From: Cerrena zonata
Lineage: Eukaryota; Basidiomycota; Agaricomycetes; Polyporales; Cerrenaceae
DNA: 64,000 bases
NCBI GenBank assembly: GCA_038087015.1
Contig: JASBNA010000055.1
Location: 124,001-188,000, forward strand
Reading direction: 5' to 3'
Made by a program: the position numbers and the translations under genes. Below are positions 39,901 through 50,914 of the stretch, piece by piece. The notes under the pieces are model-generated. The model had not been told where the DNA came from. It did no database searches and worked only from the letters and a program-made list of their open reading frames with translations. How positions within the stretch are numbered: the stretch's first letter is position 1; each line of letters begins with the position of its first letter.

Positions 39901-41317
39901 TCAATCTTTCGATAGACATTCAATCACCAATGATCATCAAACTCAGTCAGAAAGTACTATTATTGAAGATGATTATAATTTATCTGATGCATTAATAAAT
40001 ATGAATCAAACTGGTCCGTTGGTTGAAAATTCGGTTTTAGAAACTGATTTTTCAAATTTTTCAATTATAAGTTCTAGAACTGCTGATATTGGTCAATTAA
40101 ATAAAACTAGACCAAGTATCGTTGAACATCTGGATAATTCAAAAGATACTTTGATAATGCATGACGATCAGCAAAATCAAGATTACAAATCTTTATATAA
40201 TAATTATCAAAAACTATATAATCCTAAGAAGGAACTGGACCATTCATCTAAATTGAGCTTTAGTGCTGGGGGTAATTCAAATATTCACATTTTAGATTCA
40301 AGCTCAATTAATGAACATACAAGAGATAATGATGAACAAGATATTGGATTTGAATTTAATGACAGCTATGATGATACTGATATCATTATAAATGATGATG
40401 ACATCAATGATTTGAAATTTGAAGAACAAAGACAGAATAGTACTTTGAAAAAATCAAGAGCTTCAACAGAAATTTTTTCCACAATGACTGTACCTAAACC
40501 AAGTAATACTAAGACTGTTAGTATTGATTCTAAACCAACAATGAATATTAATGAATATGAACCTACAAATACAAATAATAAAAAAGAATCAGAAAATTAT
40601 AATGCAATCGATACCGATAGTGAAAACTATGGTAGCGGTGATAATGAATCGTTTGATCCTACTCAATTATTAGATAAAAGAGAATCAATTTTCAGAAGAT
40701 TAAGTTTAAAACCAAAAAGAGACGCTCCAAAAGCTCCTCCATTAAGTTCTTGGGATTATACTGAAAATAGAGGGATTCATGATAGATTTTCTCGTATATC
40801 AGCTAAAAGTGGATTAGGGTTTAACTCAACTCCTAAACAATCTAGCTGTGAATCGCCAACTATAACTGGATGGTTTAAGAAATTCTTCAGTAATTTAACT
40901 TCAAACACCAAGGGTCCAAATGGTGAAAAAAGGAAAAGTTTAGTTAAAAAATCACCTGCATTGAATGAAAATGGAAACAAGGATATTTGCATTATTGACT
41001 CGACTTTATTAAGTGTTGAATTGACCAGAATCATCAAAAATCAATTAGAGTTGAAAAAAATTGAAGGTTCAATAAGTAAAATCGATATTGACGAAGAGTT
41101 TGGATTGATTAACGGTGTCATACCAGCCAAATTTTCAAATGGTAGAAAGCTCAAATTCAAAATTGAAATTATCGATTTAACAAACACTAGTTCATTGCAT
41201 CTTATTAGATTGAAAGGTAGTGATAAAGGCTTCAGTAACTTAATCAATATCGTTGAATTCATCATTAAACAAGAGGAAGAAAATCAGGATTTCAGAAAGT
41301 CAATTGGTAAGAGTTAA
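36935..41317 (+). CDS. HSL1: Nim1/Hsl1-family morphogenesis checkpoint kinase
   Basis: A 1460-aa septin-associated kinase of the Hsl1/Gin4/Kcc4 group, which couples bud neck assembly to Swe1 removal. The kinase domain lies at about 46-315: LGRGSTGRVRLA, NICHRDLKPENLLL, IADFGMA and the activation segment LLETSCGSPHYASPE. The middle is long and disordered, Asn/Ser/Lys-rich, with a tandem SPKRQ block at about 497-530 and a coiled Lys/Glu stretch. The C-terminal ~110 residues form a KA1-like membrane-binding domain (from about ILDSTLLSVELTRIIK to the end). Gin4 is the main alternative; the length and N-terminal sequence favour Hsl1. Intact despite its 4.4 kb length. Confidence 0.88.
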   Translation: MSTITENEVNVDKVVQSVTNATKRLSQISTNTNNSNTKRKTQNRIGPWKLGRTLGRGSTGRVRLAKNINTNKLAAVKIVPKSNFKKLENPKYKRNDEQDVDRLPYGIEREIVIMKLISHPNIMGLYDVWENKNDLYLILEYIEGGELFDYLIKRGKLQEFEAINYFKQIINGINYLHQFNICHRDLKPENLLLDFNKNIKIADFGMAALEVKEKLLETSCGSPHYASPEIVAGKNYHGAPSDIWSCGIILFALLTGHLPFDDENIRKLLLKVQNGKFIMPANLSWEAKDLISKMLQVNPNDRITIDSILKHPLLTKYPEPVLHNVTSTTTLDFKNSNIKPIQSIDKIDKEILKNLSVLFHNCDEASIINKLISPLKNPEKMFYYLLMKYRNEHHSNLNYQDDDGQPFQNSNLPRSNSIINPSTGEIKILKNTKNFTASTSFTKKKSNISQTSSTKSIKKLIQPPKRKLTGPINLADLSAQLENTSANDSFKKEPVETPKRQSPKRQSPKRQSPKRQSPVKPSPKRQSPKRQAFKNQNNKSIINFEKICQDVFNGEIDDSLFDNSTENKSIKVENDEDIKPEPSFIKNKNTSNYLKIEEKSDFSPAKSNKSTKSNKSNIQAERDLKLKAIAQREQQKNHVKKLKENVNLTTSTAKDFYQQDKLKTEKDDKVKSEDGKLNDERKRQSVLMKQKQLEAQKQLKEEVELPSLPPLPNKRYSSTPAPSSLDPRINSLLRAKSLATPSSYASLRGRGLNDKNIKVLKKLGIDVLPPSPKKLNHNLKTSSSRNLNTYLDNVENDKENNNETSIGQFNKKESTFQNSPSSVLKPTFGNNLSNRQSNQSQKSLKSQTNYKSMLNNINENGLSTVIDNSPMTVKNIMIKEEPLPNPRFSKFSFNGLINDYNNAGDQTILNSTLTTGGTVIKRSKGDKTSLKTNPGKGLIEKSTFKPDPKDSKKSSNNLVGLGIDVTNNKHDNTGFLSVNISDTDEFDLNQSFDRHSITNDHQTQSESTIIEDDYNLSDALINMNQTGPLVENSVLETDFSNFSIISSRTADIGQLNKTRPSIVEHLDNSKDTLIMHDDQQNQDYKSLYNNYQKLYNPKKELDHSSKLSFSAGGNSNIHILDSSSINEHTRDNDEQDIGFEFNDSYDDTDIIINDDDINDLKFEEQRQNSTLKKSRASTEIFSTMTVPKPSNTKTVSIDSKPTMNINEYEPTNTNNKKESENYNAIDTDSENYGSGDNESFDPTQLLDKRESIFRRLSLKPKRDAPKAPPLSSWDYTENRGIHDRFSRISAKSGLGFNSTPKQSSCESPTITGWFKKFFSNLTSNTKGPNGEKRKSLVKKSPALNENGNKDICIIDSTLLSVELTRIIKNQLELKKIEGSISKIDIDEEFGLINGVIPAKFSNGRKLKFKIEIIDLTNTSSLHLIRLKGSDKGFSNLINIVEFIIKQEEENQDFRKSIGKS
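38425..38528 (+). repeat. 15-bp in-frame SPKRQ repeat in HSL1
   Basis: Six to seven units encode PKRQS (one variant is VKPSP). The DNA units differ at synonymous positions. The result is a dense run of SPKR sites, which match the optimal Cdk1 consensus S/T-P-x-K/R. Confidence 0.9.
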
Positions 41318-41562
41318 ACGAATTCATGGAATACCTCAATGTTTGTACAATAGACACTTTTTTACTTCTTTATAGATATTATTAATAAATATTTAAATTA
41401 ACTAAAGATGTAAAATGTATCTTTTTATCTTTGCACTGCGATTTTTCAGTTGTTTTTTTATCAACAAAAAAACAGGCAAAAAACACTCGAATTGGAAACT
41501 TCAACTACTCCACGATAAGCTGCCAAATTGCTTATAACACTCATAATAGATAAAGACGAGCC

Positions 41563-44500
41563 ATGAGTGGGACAATTGTTAGAGCCCACAATTGGGACTT
41601 TGGATGGGAACAAAGGTTTTTGGCCGTCGACCCACTAGGTGAAAAAGTTATGCTCTATCAAACCAATCATCAAGATCCAGGAATTGGTTATAACGAAATG
41701 ACAAAAATCAGTAGCAGGGGAGGGTTTGATAACATTCAATGCTCAGCTTATTCTTATAATAGTCCGGGCTTATGTGGGGTTGGTACAATCAATGGTACTG
41801 TTCATTTATTTGATATGTTAACAACCAATTCAACAATTTTAAAACTAAGACCAAAACAAAATCGTCCTTGTAATTCAATAAGTTTCAATAACAGTGGTTG
41901 GATATCGGTCTGTTTTGATAAAGGAAGACAAGATAACAGTTTACAATTATGGAACATTGAACATTATTCCAGAACTAGTGATAATGATCATATTAAGAGG
42001 CCCACATATTCTTACTTACCTAACGAAGCAGTATTATCTACATCATTTATTCCAAATAGTGACAACGATTTATTGGCTGGTAGTTACAAATTATTAAGAC
42101 AATTTGATGTGAGACAAGAATCCCCGGCATTTCAAATTGCTACAAAGTGTACTTTAGGTATCACATTTGACCCTTTTCAACCAGATATTTATTTTTCAAC
42201 TTATAGTGAAGATGGATCAGTGGCTATTTGGGATAGGAGAAGGTTGACTAATAATAATAAGAAGAATTTCAATATGAATAACAATGTTTTAACGGAATCA
42301 CCAGTTTTACAATTCAATAAATTATTAAATGATTCTTCAAGAAAGAACCATAATCCATGCTTTAGATATTCAAGTATAAGGAAAGGTGAGTTCTCATCTG
42401 TTTTCAATGGTGACTTGATAAGAAGATGGCATACTGGTACAGTGCCCTCAATGGAGTCTCGACATCAAGGATTGAGTCGAGATGTATCGAATTTTACAAA
42501 AGACTCTTCACAAAGTTCTTTATCCGATAACAATCCTAATATTTTGTCCAGTTTGAAGAATCAATCATCACAATTATATAAACCAAACGAGGACTCATTA
42601 TTTGTTTCATTAGTGCTTGACGTTAAAACTGATTATTATAATAAGGTGATAACCTTTGACTATTCACCTGATATTAATAGCTCGACTTCCACCAATTTTG
42701 TATGCATGAGACAGAGTGGGTCGGTATTTAGAATGAAAGCCATTGAATGCATAGAGTCATTAGATTTCAATTCATACAACGAATTTTCCATGTCGGGGCC
42801 AGAAGCTAATCTGACGCATTTTTTAAATGATCAAATATTGAATGATATATCTAAATTTGATAAAAATGAAGAAAACCTTAAACAAAATAATAAAGAAGAT
42901 GGTCAGCCTTTCGATGATTATGATGATTTCAGACGTGCTAGTGAAGCAGAATATTCTGAAGATATTAATTCAACAGTTGGTGAGGAGGAAAGTTTAGCTG
43001 GGAAATATATTAATGAAGACAAATCAGTAAACCAACCAAGCCAGTTGAATAAACAAAAAGATTTCTATGATGATTTGGTATCATTGAAAGATGTTTTTGA
43101 CGTATCCAAAATCACTTCAGCTGATATTTGTTATGTGATTAGAAAAAGAGCCTTATCGGGATATGGAATTGATTGTGAAGAAAATATTCAAGTATTGGAG
43201 AAATTAGGTAATCTTCATAATAAATTATTTTTAAGAAATACTTGGAAATGGGTTGCATTAGCACAAAAATCTTTGAAAAAGGGGACGATGATATCCCAAG
43301 GGTTGGATTTAGGATTTCAAGGAGTGTTGGGGATTTGGAAAGGAGTGGAAGAAATTGCTGGTGAAAAAAGATATAATGGAGATGTCAGTGCTCAATTATA
43401 TTTCAAAGCAGTGAAGGATATAGTATCAAGAAAGGGTAAAAAAACAGCTAGTATAAATATTCCGAGTAATAGCGAGTTCAAAGCTCAAAGAAAGTTATGT
43501 TTAATAGTAAGTGGGTGGTATTTCACCGATGATGAATTTGAAGAACGGTTAAATTTATTAATCTCGTTAGGGTTTATTGAAAAAGCAGCTGGATGGGCCG
43601 TTTTCCATGGAGACGTTGACCGCGCCATTAAGATCTTAGCATCTTCCAAGAAGGAAAAACTCAATTTAATATCCACCGCCGTAGCGGGATATATGGCATA
43701 TAAGAATTCCAACGTGAATAGTCCTTGGAAAGACCAATGTCGTAAAATGGCATCAGATTTAAGTGATCCATATTTACGGGCCATATTTGCATTCATTGCC
43801 GATAACGATTGGTGGGACGTATTAGATGAACACTCATTACCATTAAGAGAAAGATTAGGAATTGCCATTCGATTTTTATCAGATAAAGATTTATCGGTAT
43901 ACCTTAATCGCGTAGCCGATACCGTGGTGGTGAAGGGAGAATTGGAAGGACTCATCTTAACCGGACTCACCCTGAGAGGAATCGATCTACTCCAATCGTA
44001 CGTTGATAGAACCAGTGATGTTCAAACCGCTTCACTTATCACCGCCTATGCAGTTCCAAGATATTTCCAAGATACAAGAGTCAAGCCATTGGGTCGACTG
44101 CTATAGAAACTTATTGAACAGTTGGGGGCTTTTCAGTATAAGAGCCAAGTTCGACGTTTCAAGAACAAAACTATCCAAAACCAGTCAGGGTAAATTAACC
44201 TATCCAACCCCAACCAAAACAAGTTTATCTTCAATGTATTCGCTGCAACAAAAACATCTCTGATAAAAGCAAGGACTCGGATATCCAATCCCCAAATCAA
44301 ATGATATCGGCCGAAAATAACGATAATCCTTCAATCCTCATTAAACAATTCAATAAGTTTCATATGAAATCTTCCGGTTATAACCAAGATTTGAAGGCCT
44401 GTACTCACTGCGGGCGCCCCTCTAGCCCAGATGCTCCATCTGTCTTCTTACCCTCGGAACCTCTATTCCAACAGAGTCCTCCCAGTCCAACGTTAGTACT

Positions 44501-44653
44501 CTCAAGGGAAGAATCGAAAATAACTTCAGACAAAGATTCAGCTTTTGCTTGAGCTGCAATCACGGCGCCCATGCCTACCACGCTGAAGAATGGTTTTCCA
44601 AGCACTACATCTGCCCCGTCCCCGACTGTAACTGCCGTTGTAACAGCAGATAA
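41563..44653 (+). CDS. SEA4: SEA/GATOR2 complex subunit Sea4 (Mios homologue), four frame changes near the 3' end
   Basis: About 1028 aa after correction (1038 in S. cerevisiae). It is a vacuolar-membrane subunit of the SEA complex, which controls TORC1. The N-terminal beta-propeller (about 1-400) includes AHNWDFGWEQRFLAVDP, and alpha-solenoid repeats follow. The C-terminal zinc domain is recovered only by shifting frame: WVDCYRNLLNSWG, then CIRCNK, CTHCGAPLARCSICL, FCLSCNHGAHAYHAEEWF and CPVPDCNCRC. Extra bases are inferred in CC 44086-44087, AAAA 44216-44219, GGG 44412-44414 and CCC 44426-44428. As all Cys/His ligands survive, sequencing or assembly insertions are the best explanation. Without correction the protein stops at 44106. 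Confidence 0.9.
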
Positions 44654-45819
44654 ACCCAACTACAATCAAACCACACCTACAACCAAAAGATCATCAAAAG
44701 TACATCTACAAAGTATATAAGTAAATATATTTTGCACCCCCGTAAAACCCGTACATGCCCGTGCTCACCTATTTATTCAAAGCCCCACGCACAAAATCAA
44801 CAGATTTTTTTTTTTTTTTTTTTTTGGGGGAAAGTCGAATCAGATTTTGAATCAGGGCGGTTAATTTTCAACCACTTCTTCTTCTTCTTATTCAAAGCTG
44901 CTTTGTCTTTCCGATCTGGAGATAGAACTAGGCCCCTGTTACTGATCGACGACCACCGCCCACCGAGAAGAAGAAAGGCCGCCTGCGCTAGAATTGTCCT
45001 TGACTGATTATAAAAGATCTACGGCAATTGACACACTTTGCAATCCAGTGACTTCACTTTGATCGTACAACAGCCCGTCGCAAGCTCGGTCCAATTGCTT
45101 TGATAGCTTTGATCAATCCAATCACAGCCCGCCTGTATACAATATACCCGATCTAAGCTCGTTGAATATATAAGTTTAACTTGCTTTAAGGTTATTATCT
45201 AGATCAATTGAAAGCGGTTTTAGCTAGGTTCCATTAATAGTGCCCCACCGGTGCCCCTGAACACCCCTTGTTACAATTCCAGGTACTTTTGTTTGTTTCC
45301 CAGTTATAATTAGTTTTTAGTTGTTTGGTTTGAAGGGCTTCTCGGATTTTATTTTTAGCTGTTTAAGTTTTTACTTTTTACAGAAATCATAGCTCATACG
45401 GAAAAAAAAAAGTTTACAAAAAAAAACCAACCAAAAGACAAAAAACGATCAAGCCAAAAAAAAAAATACGTTTAGATTTTTTTTTTGAGAGAAAGTTTAT
45501 CGATCTAGTTGTTGACTTACTTTATTCTGAGTTCTAGACTGATTGATACTCGTTGCCCAATAAAAATACATCAAATCTTGCCTCAACCCGCATATTGACA
45601 GTCTGTGAGGGTGTGTGATTCGATTCCATTTACATATTTTTTTTTTCTCTCTTTTAGTCCTGAAAGAGAAAAATCCTTCGCCTGCGTCGAATTTTTTTTT
45701 TTTTTGGTTTCTACCTTCTGTCATCCTTTTAAAGATCATTCATTAAAGATCAATCAGAAGATACAAATCAGTTTTCGGAAAAGTAACAATAAGATAGGTC
45801 AAGCATTTATCCGTCATCA
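44654..45819. other. SEA4 to PKC1 intergenic region
   Basis: About 1.17 kb, acting as the PKC1 promoter and leader. It has T22 near 44804-44825 and several A/T runs between 45399 and 45490 and at 45690. No gene seen; short open frames in both directions are low-complexity. Confidence 0.5.
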
Positions 45820-48800
45820 ATGTCACAGCCTCAGGGTAACCAAGTCTTGGAAGACATTCGAAATAAAATTGATCGTGAATCAAAACTTATACAAGGTTTT
45901 CAAAGTGTTAAAAGAAGTACCAATAATGCTGATGTTATCCAAAAATGTAATAACAACATAAGAGAAACTCAATCGAATATCGATTATCTTATGGAGACTT
46001 TGAATAAGTTATCTCTTCAAAATCAACCTCAAAATAGTTCAAAACTTGCATCTCCCGAAAAACCAAGAGTTGTTTCTGTAAATGGGACCGTTAGGACCAA
46101 TGTATTCAAGATTTGACTTGATCAAATACGATTGTCCTTCTTTGGGTCATAAAATTCAATATATGCTACAACAACTTCAATTTAAACTACAAGTTGAAAA
46201 TCAATATCGTGAAGCAAATGAAAAAATCTCTCACCTTTATCTTATGGATGGTGATAGGTCAAGTTCAAATGCCGCAGAAGGTGGTAGAGTTGAAAGTGAT
46301 CAAAGAATTCAATTATTAAATAAATCTTTGAAACGTTATCAGGATATGCATATTGATGTTGAAGATGTTACTAGAGATATGGAAATTATGAATACTCCCA
46401 AATATGCTAGAAAAGCTTTAACTGGTAAGTTAAATATTTCAATCACTTGTATCAGAGATATCGATCATATTGCTTCTCCAATGTTATCTAAAAGACCAGA
46501 ATCATTAGTTTCAATTAAGGTTGACGATGTTGAACAAGCAAGAACCAGAGGTTCCCGTGATGGTAAATGGTCAGAAGAATTTACTATTGATGTTGATAAG
46601 GCTAATGAAATCGAATTTTCTGTTTATGATAGATCTGGTACTGCTCTAGTACCAGTGGCTGTTACTTGGGCTTTACTTTCAGATATTGCAGAAGAAATTC
46701 GTAAGAAAAAAGTAGCTAATCACGACCTTGGTAAAGAAGATTGGGTTTCTGCTTCAAATTTAGCTGGTACTGTTAATAAATCAACTAATGAAAATATAAG
46801 TTATGGTCAATCTCCATCTAGAAATAATCAACAAAATAATCCATTTAATAATTCAAATTCTATTCAATCCCATGATGGATTAGGATCAGTCCCTACTACA
46901 TTGGAAAATGCTTCCAAAAATATTGAAATTACCTAGTTGGATAAGTTTAGAACCAGTTGGTCAAATGTTAGTAACTTTAAGTTTCGACAAAACAAATCAA
47001 TCTGGTAATAAACAATTCATGGGTGCTTTAGGTCGTCATGGTGCTATCCGTCAAAAGAAAGAAGAAGTTTTCGAGCAACACGGTCACCAGTTTGTTCAAA
47101 AACAATTTTATAATATTATGTGTTGTGCTCTTTGTGGTGAATTTTTACGTTACACTGGTTTTCAATGTCAAGATTGTAAATTTTTGTGTCATAAAAAATG
47201 TTATCAAAAAGTTGTTACTAAATGTATTTCAAAATCAAGTACTGAACTTGATCCCGATGAAGCTAAATTAAATCATCGTATTCCTCATAGATTCGATCCA
47301 ATCTTTAATCGTGGTACTAAATGGTGTTGTCATTGTGGTTATATATTACCTTGGGGACGTAAAAATGTTAGAAAATGTACCGAATGTGGAGTCATGTGTC
47401 ACGCCCATTGTACTCATTTGGTTCCAGATTTTTGCGGTATGTCAATGGAAATGGCTAATAAAATTCTTACCACAATTAAATCAACTAAAGTTCCAACCAA
47501 AGCCCCATCTGCCAAGATTCGTCAATCACCCCAAAAAATTATTCCTTCTCCAAAAGGTACTGCTTCTTTCAAAGATAATGAATCAACCTCGGATTCTAAA
47601 TCTTTAAATAATATTTCAGATGATGAAAATGAAAAAGATTTCCATACTGTATTACCAACTGCTACTACCAACCAACAACAACAACAAATTGATTCACCAT
47701 ACACTAAAAGAAACAGACGTCCTCCACCTCCAGATAATAGAAGATCTGAAAATCTCTCCGAACTTCCAACACCATATCAATATCAACAACAATATCAACA
47801 TAATCCACAAGATCTTACTCCTCAACAAGAGTACTATCTTCAACAACAAAGAGAACAGCAACAGCAACATCAACAACAACAACAATATTATCAACAACAA
47901 CAAGCCTACCAACAGCAACATCAACAACTACAACAACAACAGCAACAGCAGCAGCAAGAACAAGAAGGTTATCGAAAACAAGCTGCCCAATATGAAGCTG
48001 ATCAACATCAACAACAATATGCTGAACATGACTATACATTTTCCTCTCATAAATCAGATACTTTACATAATGATACCACAACCGATGATAAATCTGGAAA
48101 TGATTTCACTGATTTCGATTATGGTAATAATAATACTCAACATATCATTCCACTGGATGTTATTGAAAATCCAGACACTCAAAAACCTGAACCTATTGAT
48201 GTTGATCAACCAGACTCACACTTACAACAATCTGTACAACCACAACTGAAACCTCATCAACGTTCACCTCATAAACAAAAACGTCGTCGCAGAAAGGTTG
48301 GTTTGGATGATTTCCAATTTCTTGCAGTTTTGGGTAAAGGTAATTTTGGTAAAGTTATGTTGGCAGAATCAAGACACACGTCTAATTTATGTGCCATTAA
48401 AGTTTTAAAGAAAGATTTTATTGTTGAAAATGATGAAGCTGATAGTGTGAAATCCGAAAAGAGAGTTTTCCTTACTGCTAATAGGGAAATGCATCCATTC
48501 TTATTAAATTTACATTGCTGTTTCCAAACTGAAAATAGAATTTATTTTGTAATGGAATATATATCTGGTGGTGATTTGATGTGGCATATTCAAAAATCAA
48601 GATTTTCAGCTAAAAGAGCTAAATTTTATGCTTGTGAAGTTTTATTAGCTTTAAAATATTTCCATGATAATGGAATTGTTTATCGTGATTTGAAATTAGA
48701 TAATATTCTTTTAACTACTAAAGGTCATATTAAAATCGCTGATTATGGTTTATGTAAAGAAAACATGCATTATCAAAAAACTACCGGAACTTTTTGTGGT

Positions 48801-49298
48801 ACACCTGAATTTATGGCTCCAGAAATTATTGCTGGTAAACAATATGATAGAAGTGTGGATTGGTGGGCATTTGGTGTTTTATTATTTCAAATGTTATTAT
48901 GTCAATCACCTTTCAAAGGGGATGATGAAGATGAAATATTCAATGCCATTGAACACGATGATGTTAAATATCCAATCAGTATGCCTCGTCAAACCGTTTT
49001 GGTTTTACAAGCTTTGTTGACAAAAGATCCATCCCAACGTCTTGGTAGCAGTGATCGAGACGCGGAAGAAATCATGGAACATCCATACTTCCAAGATGTT
49101 AATTTCGATGACGTATTCAATTGTCGTATTCAAGCTCCTTATTTACCTGAAATCACTAGTGAACACGACTATTCTAATTTCGATCAAGAGTTCACCTCGG
49201 AAACTCCAAGATTAACCCCAGTTGATACTGTCCTTACTTCCGAAATGCAAGAACAATTTCGCGGTTTTTCGCATATCGCAGAAGGTGCCGCCATTTAA
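45820..49298 (+). CDS. PKC1: Protein kinase C (cell-wall integrity pathway), two frame changes
   Basis: About 1158 aa after correction. Pkc1 acts below Rho1 and heads the wall-integrity MAP-kinase cascade. Domains: HR1 repeats (first at about 1-65; second after FDLIKYDCPSLGHKI), C2 (about 195-375), two C1 zinc domains (CALCGEFLRYTGFQCQDC; CCHCGYILPWGRKNVRKC), a Gln-rich linker, and the AGC kinase GKGNFGKVMLAE, VYRDLKLDNILL and ADYGLC (DYG in place of DFG, usual in fungal Pkc1), with GTFCGTPEFMAPE. It ends with hydrophobic motif FRGFSHI. Breaks: an extra G in GGG 46084-46086, and an extra base at ACCTAG 46931-46936, where skipping one base gives the expected ITSWISLEPVGQ. Confidence 0.95.
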
Positions 49299-49975
49299 TG
49301 TATACTTCCCCAAGCTTGATCAGTATTTTTATTTGTATTGATACTTTCCTTCACGTTTATCTTTAAATCGATCTTTTCAAAAAAAAATAAAAAATAAAAA
49401 AAAAAAGATTTTTCGTTTTTCTTTTTTTCACGTCTGTTTTGATTCCAAATTTATTAATATCTTAATAATTAATTTTAGTCTTTTTCTAATTCGTCTTAAT
49501 TCTATACAACTAATACATTCCTGTCTCATTAGAGAAATGGTCCTTTTTGGATTCCGGTAACTTTACCCGTATATGTAGCTTAAACTCGGCCACCTGAGAA
49601 TCGAGCATCGTACATCAGCATCTGTACGCTATCAATAGGCCGTTTTTAACTCACAAAACATGAAAAAGCTTAATCATGCAGACCTCTATTGTTCCTGTTG
49701 AACAAGAAGAATAGACCGTTGGTTTGAAGAAGAGTGTAATTGTGCATTCCAAAATCACTATGGGAAATGCTCTTCTTTTTGTTGGACATCAACGATTACA
49801 AACAAACGAATTACAAAAATTAAATTAATGATGAAAATATTAGATATTAGGAAGAGAAAATGAACAACAAACAATGCTAAATGAGATTCAGTCTATAAAA
49901 TCGTTAATCGTGAAAAAGTGACTATATGAGAAAAGAAAAGACAATAATATTGGATAAATGCATGGTAAAGTACAA
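49299..49975. other. Convergent PKC1/RAS2 spacer
   Basis: About 680 bp between two stop codons. It is AT-rich at both ends, with A/T runs at 49379-49432. No gene recognised. Confidence 0.5.
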
Positions 49976-50914
49976 TCAAGAGATGACACAACATCCCGAT
50001 TTTTCTTTTGTGCTTTCGTTATGGTGGGACTCAGTCTTGAGAGAATTTTTTGATACTTTACGACTTTGAAGAGACTTATTTGAAGGTAAATCATTAGGAG
50101 GAGGATCAATTATAGATTCATTCAAGTTCTCATCGGTGGAATTATTTAGGTTATCATTTGAAGTATTCTTTAAATAATTTTTAAGTGGAGAAGATTGTCT
50201 ATTTTGATTCATTTGTAGATCAGGGAGTTGATCTTTGCTAACTGATTGAATTGATTCATCAAGGGTCAAGGCATCATTTGGAGGAGAGATTAAATTCAGT
50301 TTTGGAGAAGTACGATCATCTTTAACAGATTTAAGAGAACCCATTTCATTTTTCAACTGATTTGATTTAAGAGATTTATAGTCAATGATTCTAGTAACCA
50401 AAGGTTTGAAAATATCATCAATCCCGCTATTTTCTTTAGCGCTAGCTTCAGCGAAATTTAAAGCACCCAAAGAATAAGCCAACAGTTTAGCTTCTTCGTA
50501 ACTAATTTGTCTTTCAAATTCTAAATCTGATTTTAAACCAGCTAATGCAAAAGGAGGGAGCTCACCAGTGATATTTTTAATTCTTCCTAAATTTTCTTCA
50601 ACAGCAAGAAAACTATTACGATTAGTGATATCATAAACGAATAAAACAACTGAGGTGTTGAACAACTGCTTTTTCCTGGTGGAAGTATAATTATCTTGAT
50701 TACTAGAAGTATCTAAAATTGAAATTTCGTTATAGCTAGTACCTTTACGGAATACTTTGACATAAAGTTCTTCCACTGCTGAGTCTAACTCTTCAACAAA
50801 CTTATGATGAACGTACTGTAAAATGAGAGAAGTTTTACCAGTTTGTAATTCTCCAATCACGCAAATATCATATTCATTATTTAATGAGGTTAAGCTATTT
50901 TCAAACTTACTCAT
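49976..50914 (-). CDS. RAS2: Divergent Ras-like GTPase (Ras2 type)
   Basis: A 312-aa small GTPase with a long variable tail. The P-loop is GELQTGKTS (G1), with G5 EASAK and a C-terminal prenylation box CVIS preceded by a second Cys for palmitoylation. Other signatures are degenerate: switch II reads DTSSNQDNY in place of DTAGQEEY, and G4 reads GLKSD in place of NKxD. The hypervariable tail (about 180-305) is Ser/Asn-rich. C. albicans Ras2 is similarly divergent and, as I recall, lies beside PKC1 as here. I start at MSKFENSLTS (ATG at 50912-50914); the frame is open further upstream, but that sequence is not conserved Ras. Confidence 0.8.
   Translation of the reverse strand: MSKFENSLTSLNNEYDICVIGELQTGKTSLILQYVHHKFVEELDSAVEELYVKVFRKGTSYNEISILDTSSNQDNYTSTRKKQLFNTSVVLFVYDITNRNSFLAVEENLGRIKNITGELPPFALAGLKSDLEFERQISYEEAKLLAYSLGALNFAEASAKENSGIDDIFKPLVTRIIDYKSLKSNQLKNEMGSLKSVKDDRTSPKLNLISPPNDALTLDESIQSVSKDQLPDLQMNQNRQSSPLKNYLKNTSNDNLNNSTDENLNESIIDPPPNDLPSNKSLQSRKVSKNSLKTESHHNESTKEKSGCCVIS

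Noticed and set aside
47815..48249. Long open frames in other frames over the PKC1 Gln-rich linker
   Set aside because: CAA/CAG repeats read in shifted frames give Asn/Ile or Leu/Val runs; these are shadows of the real gene.
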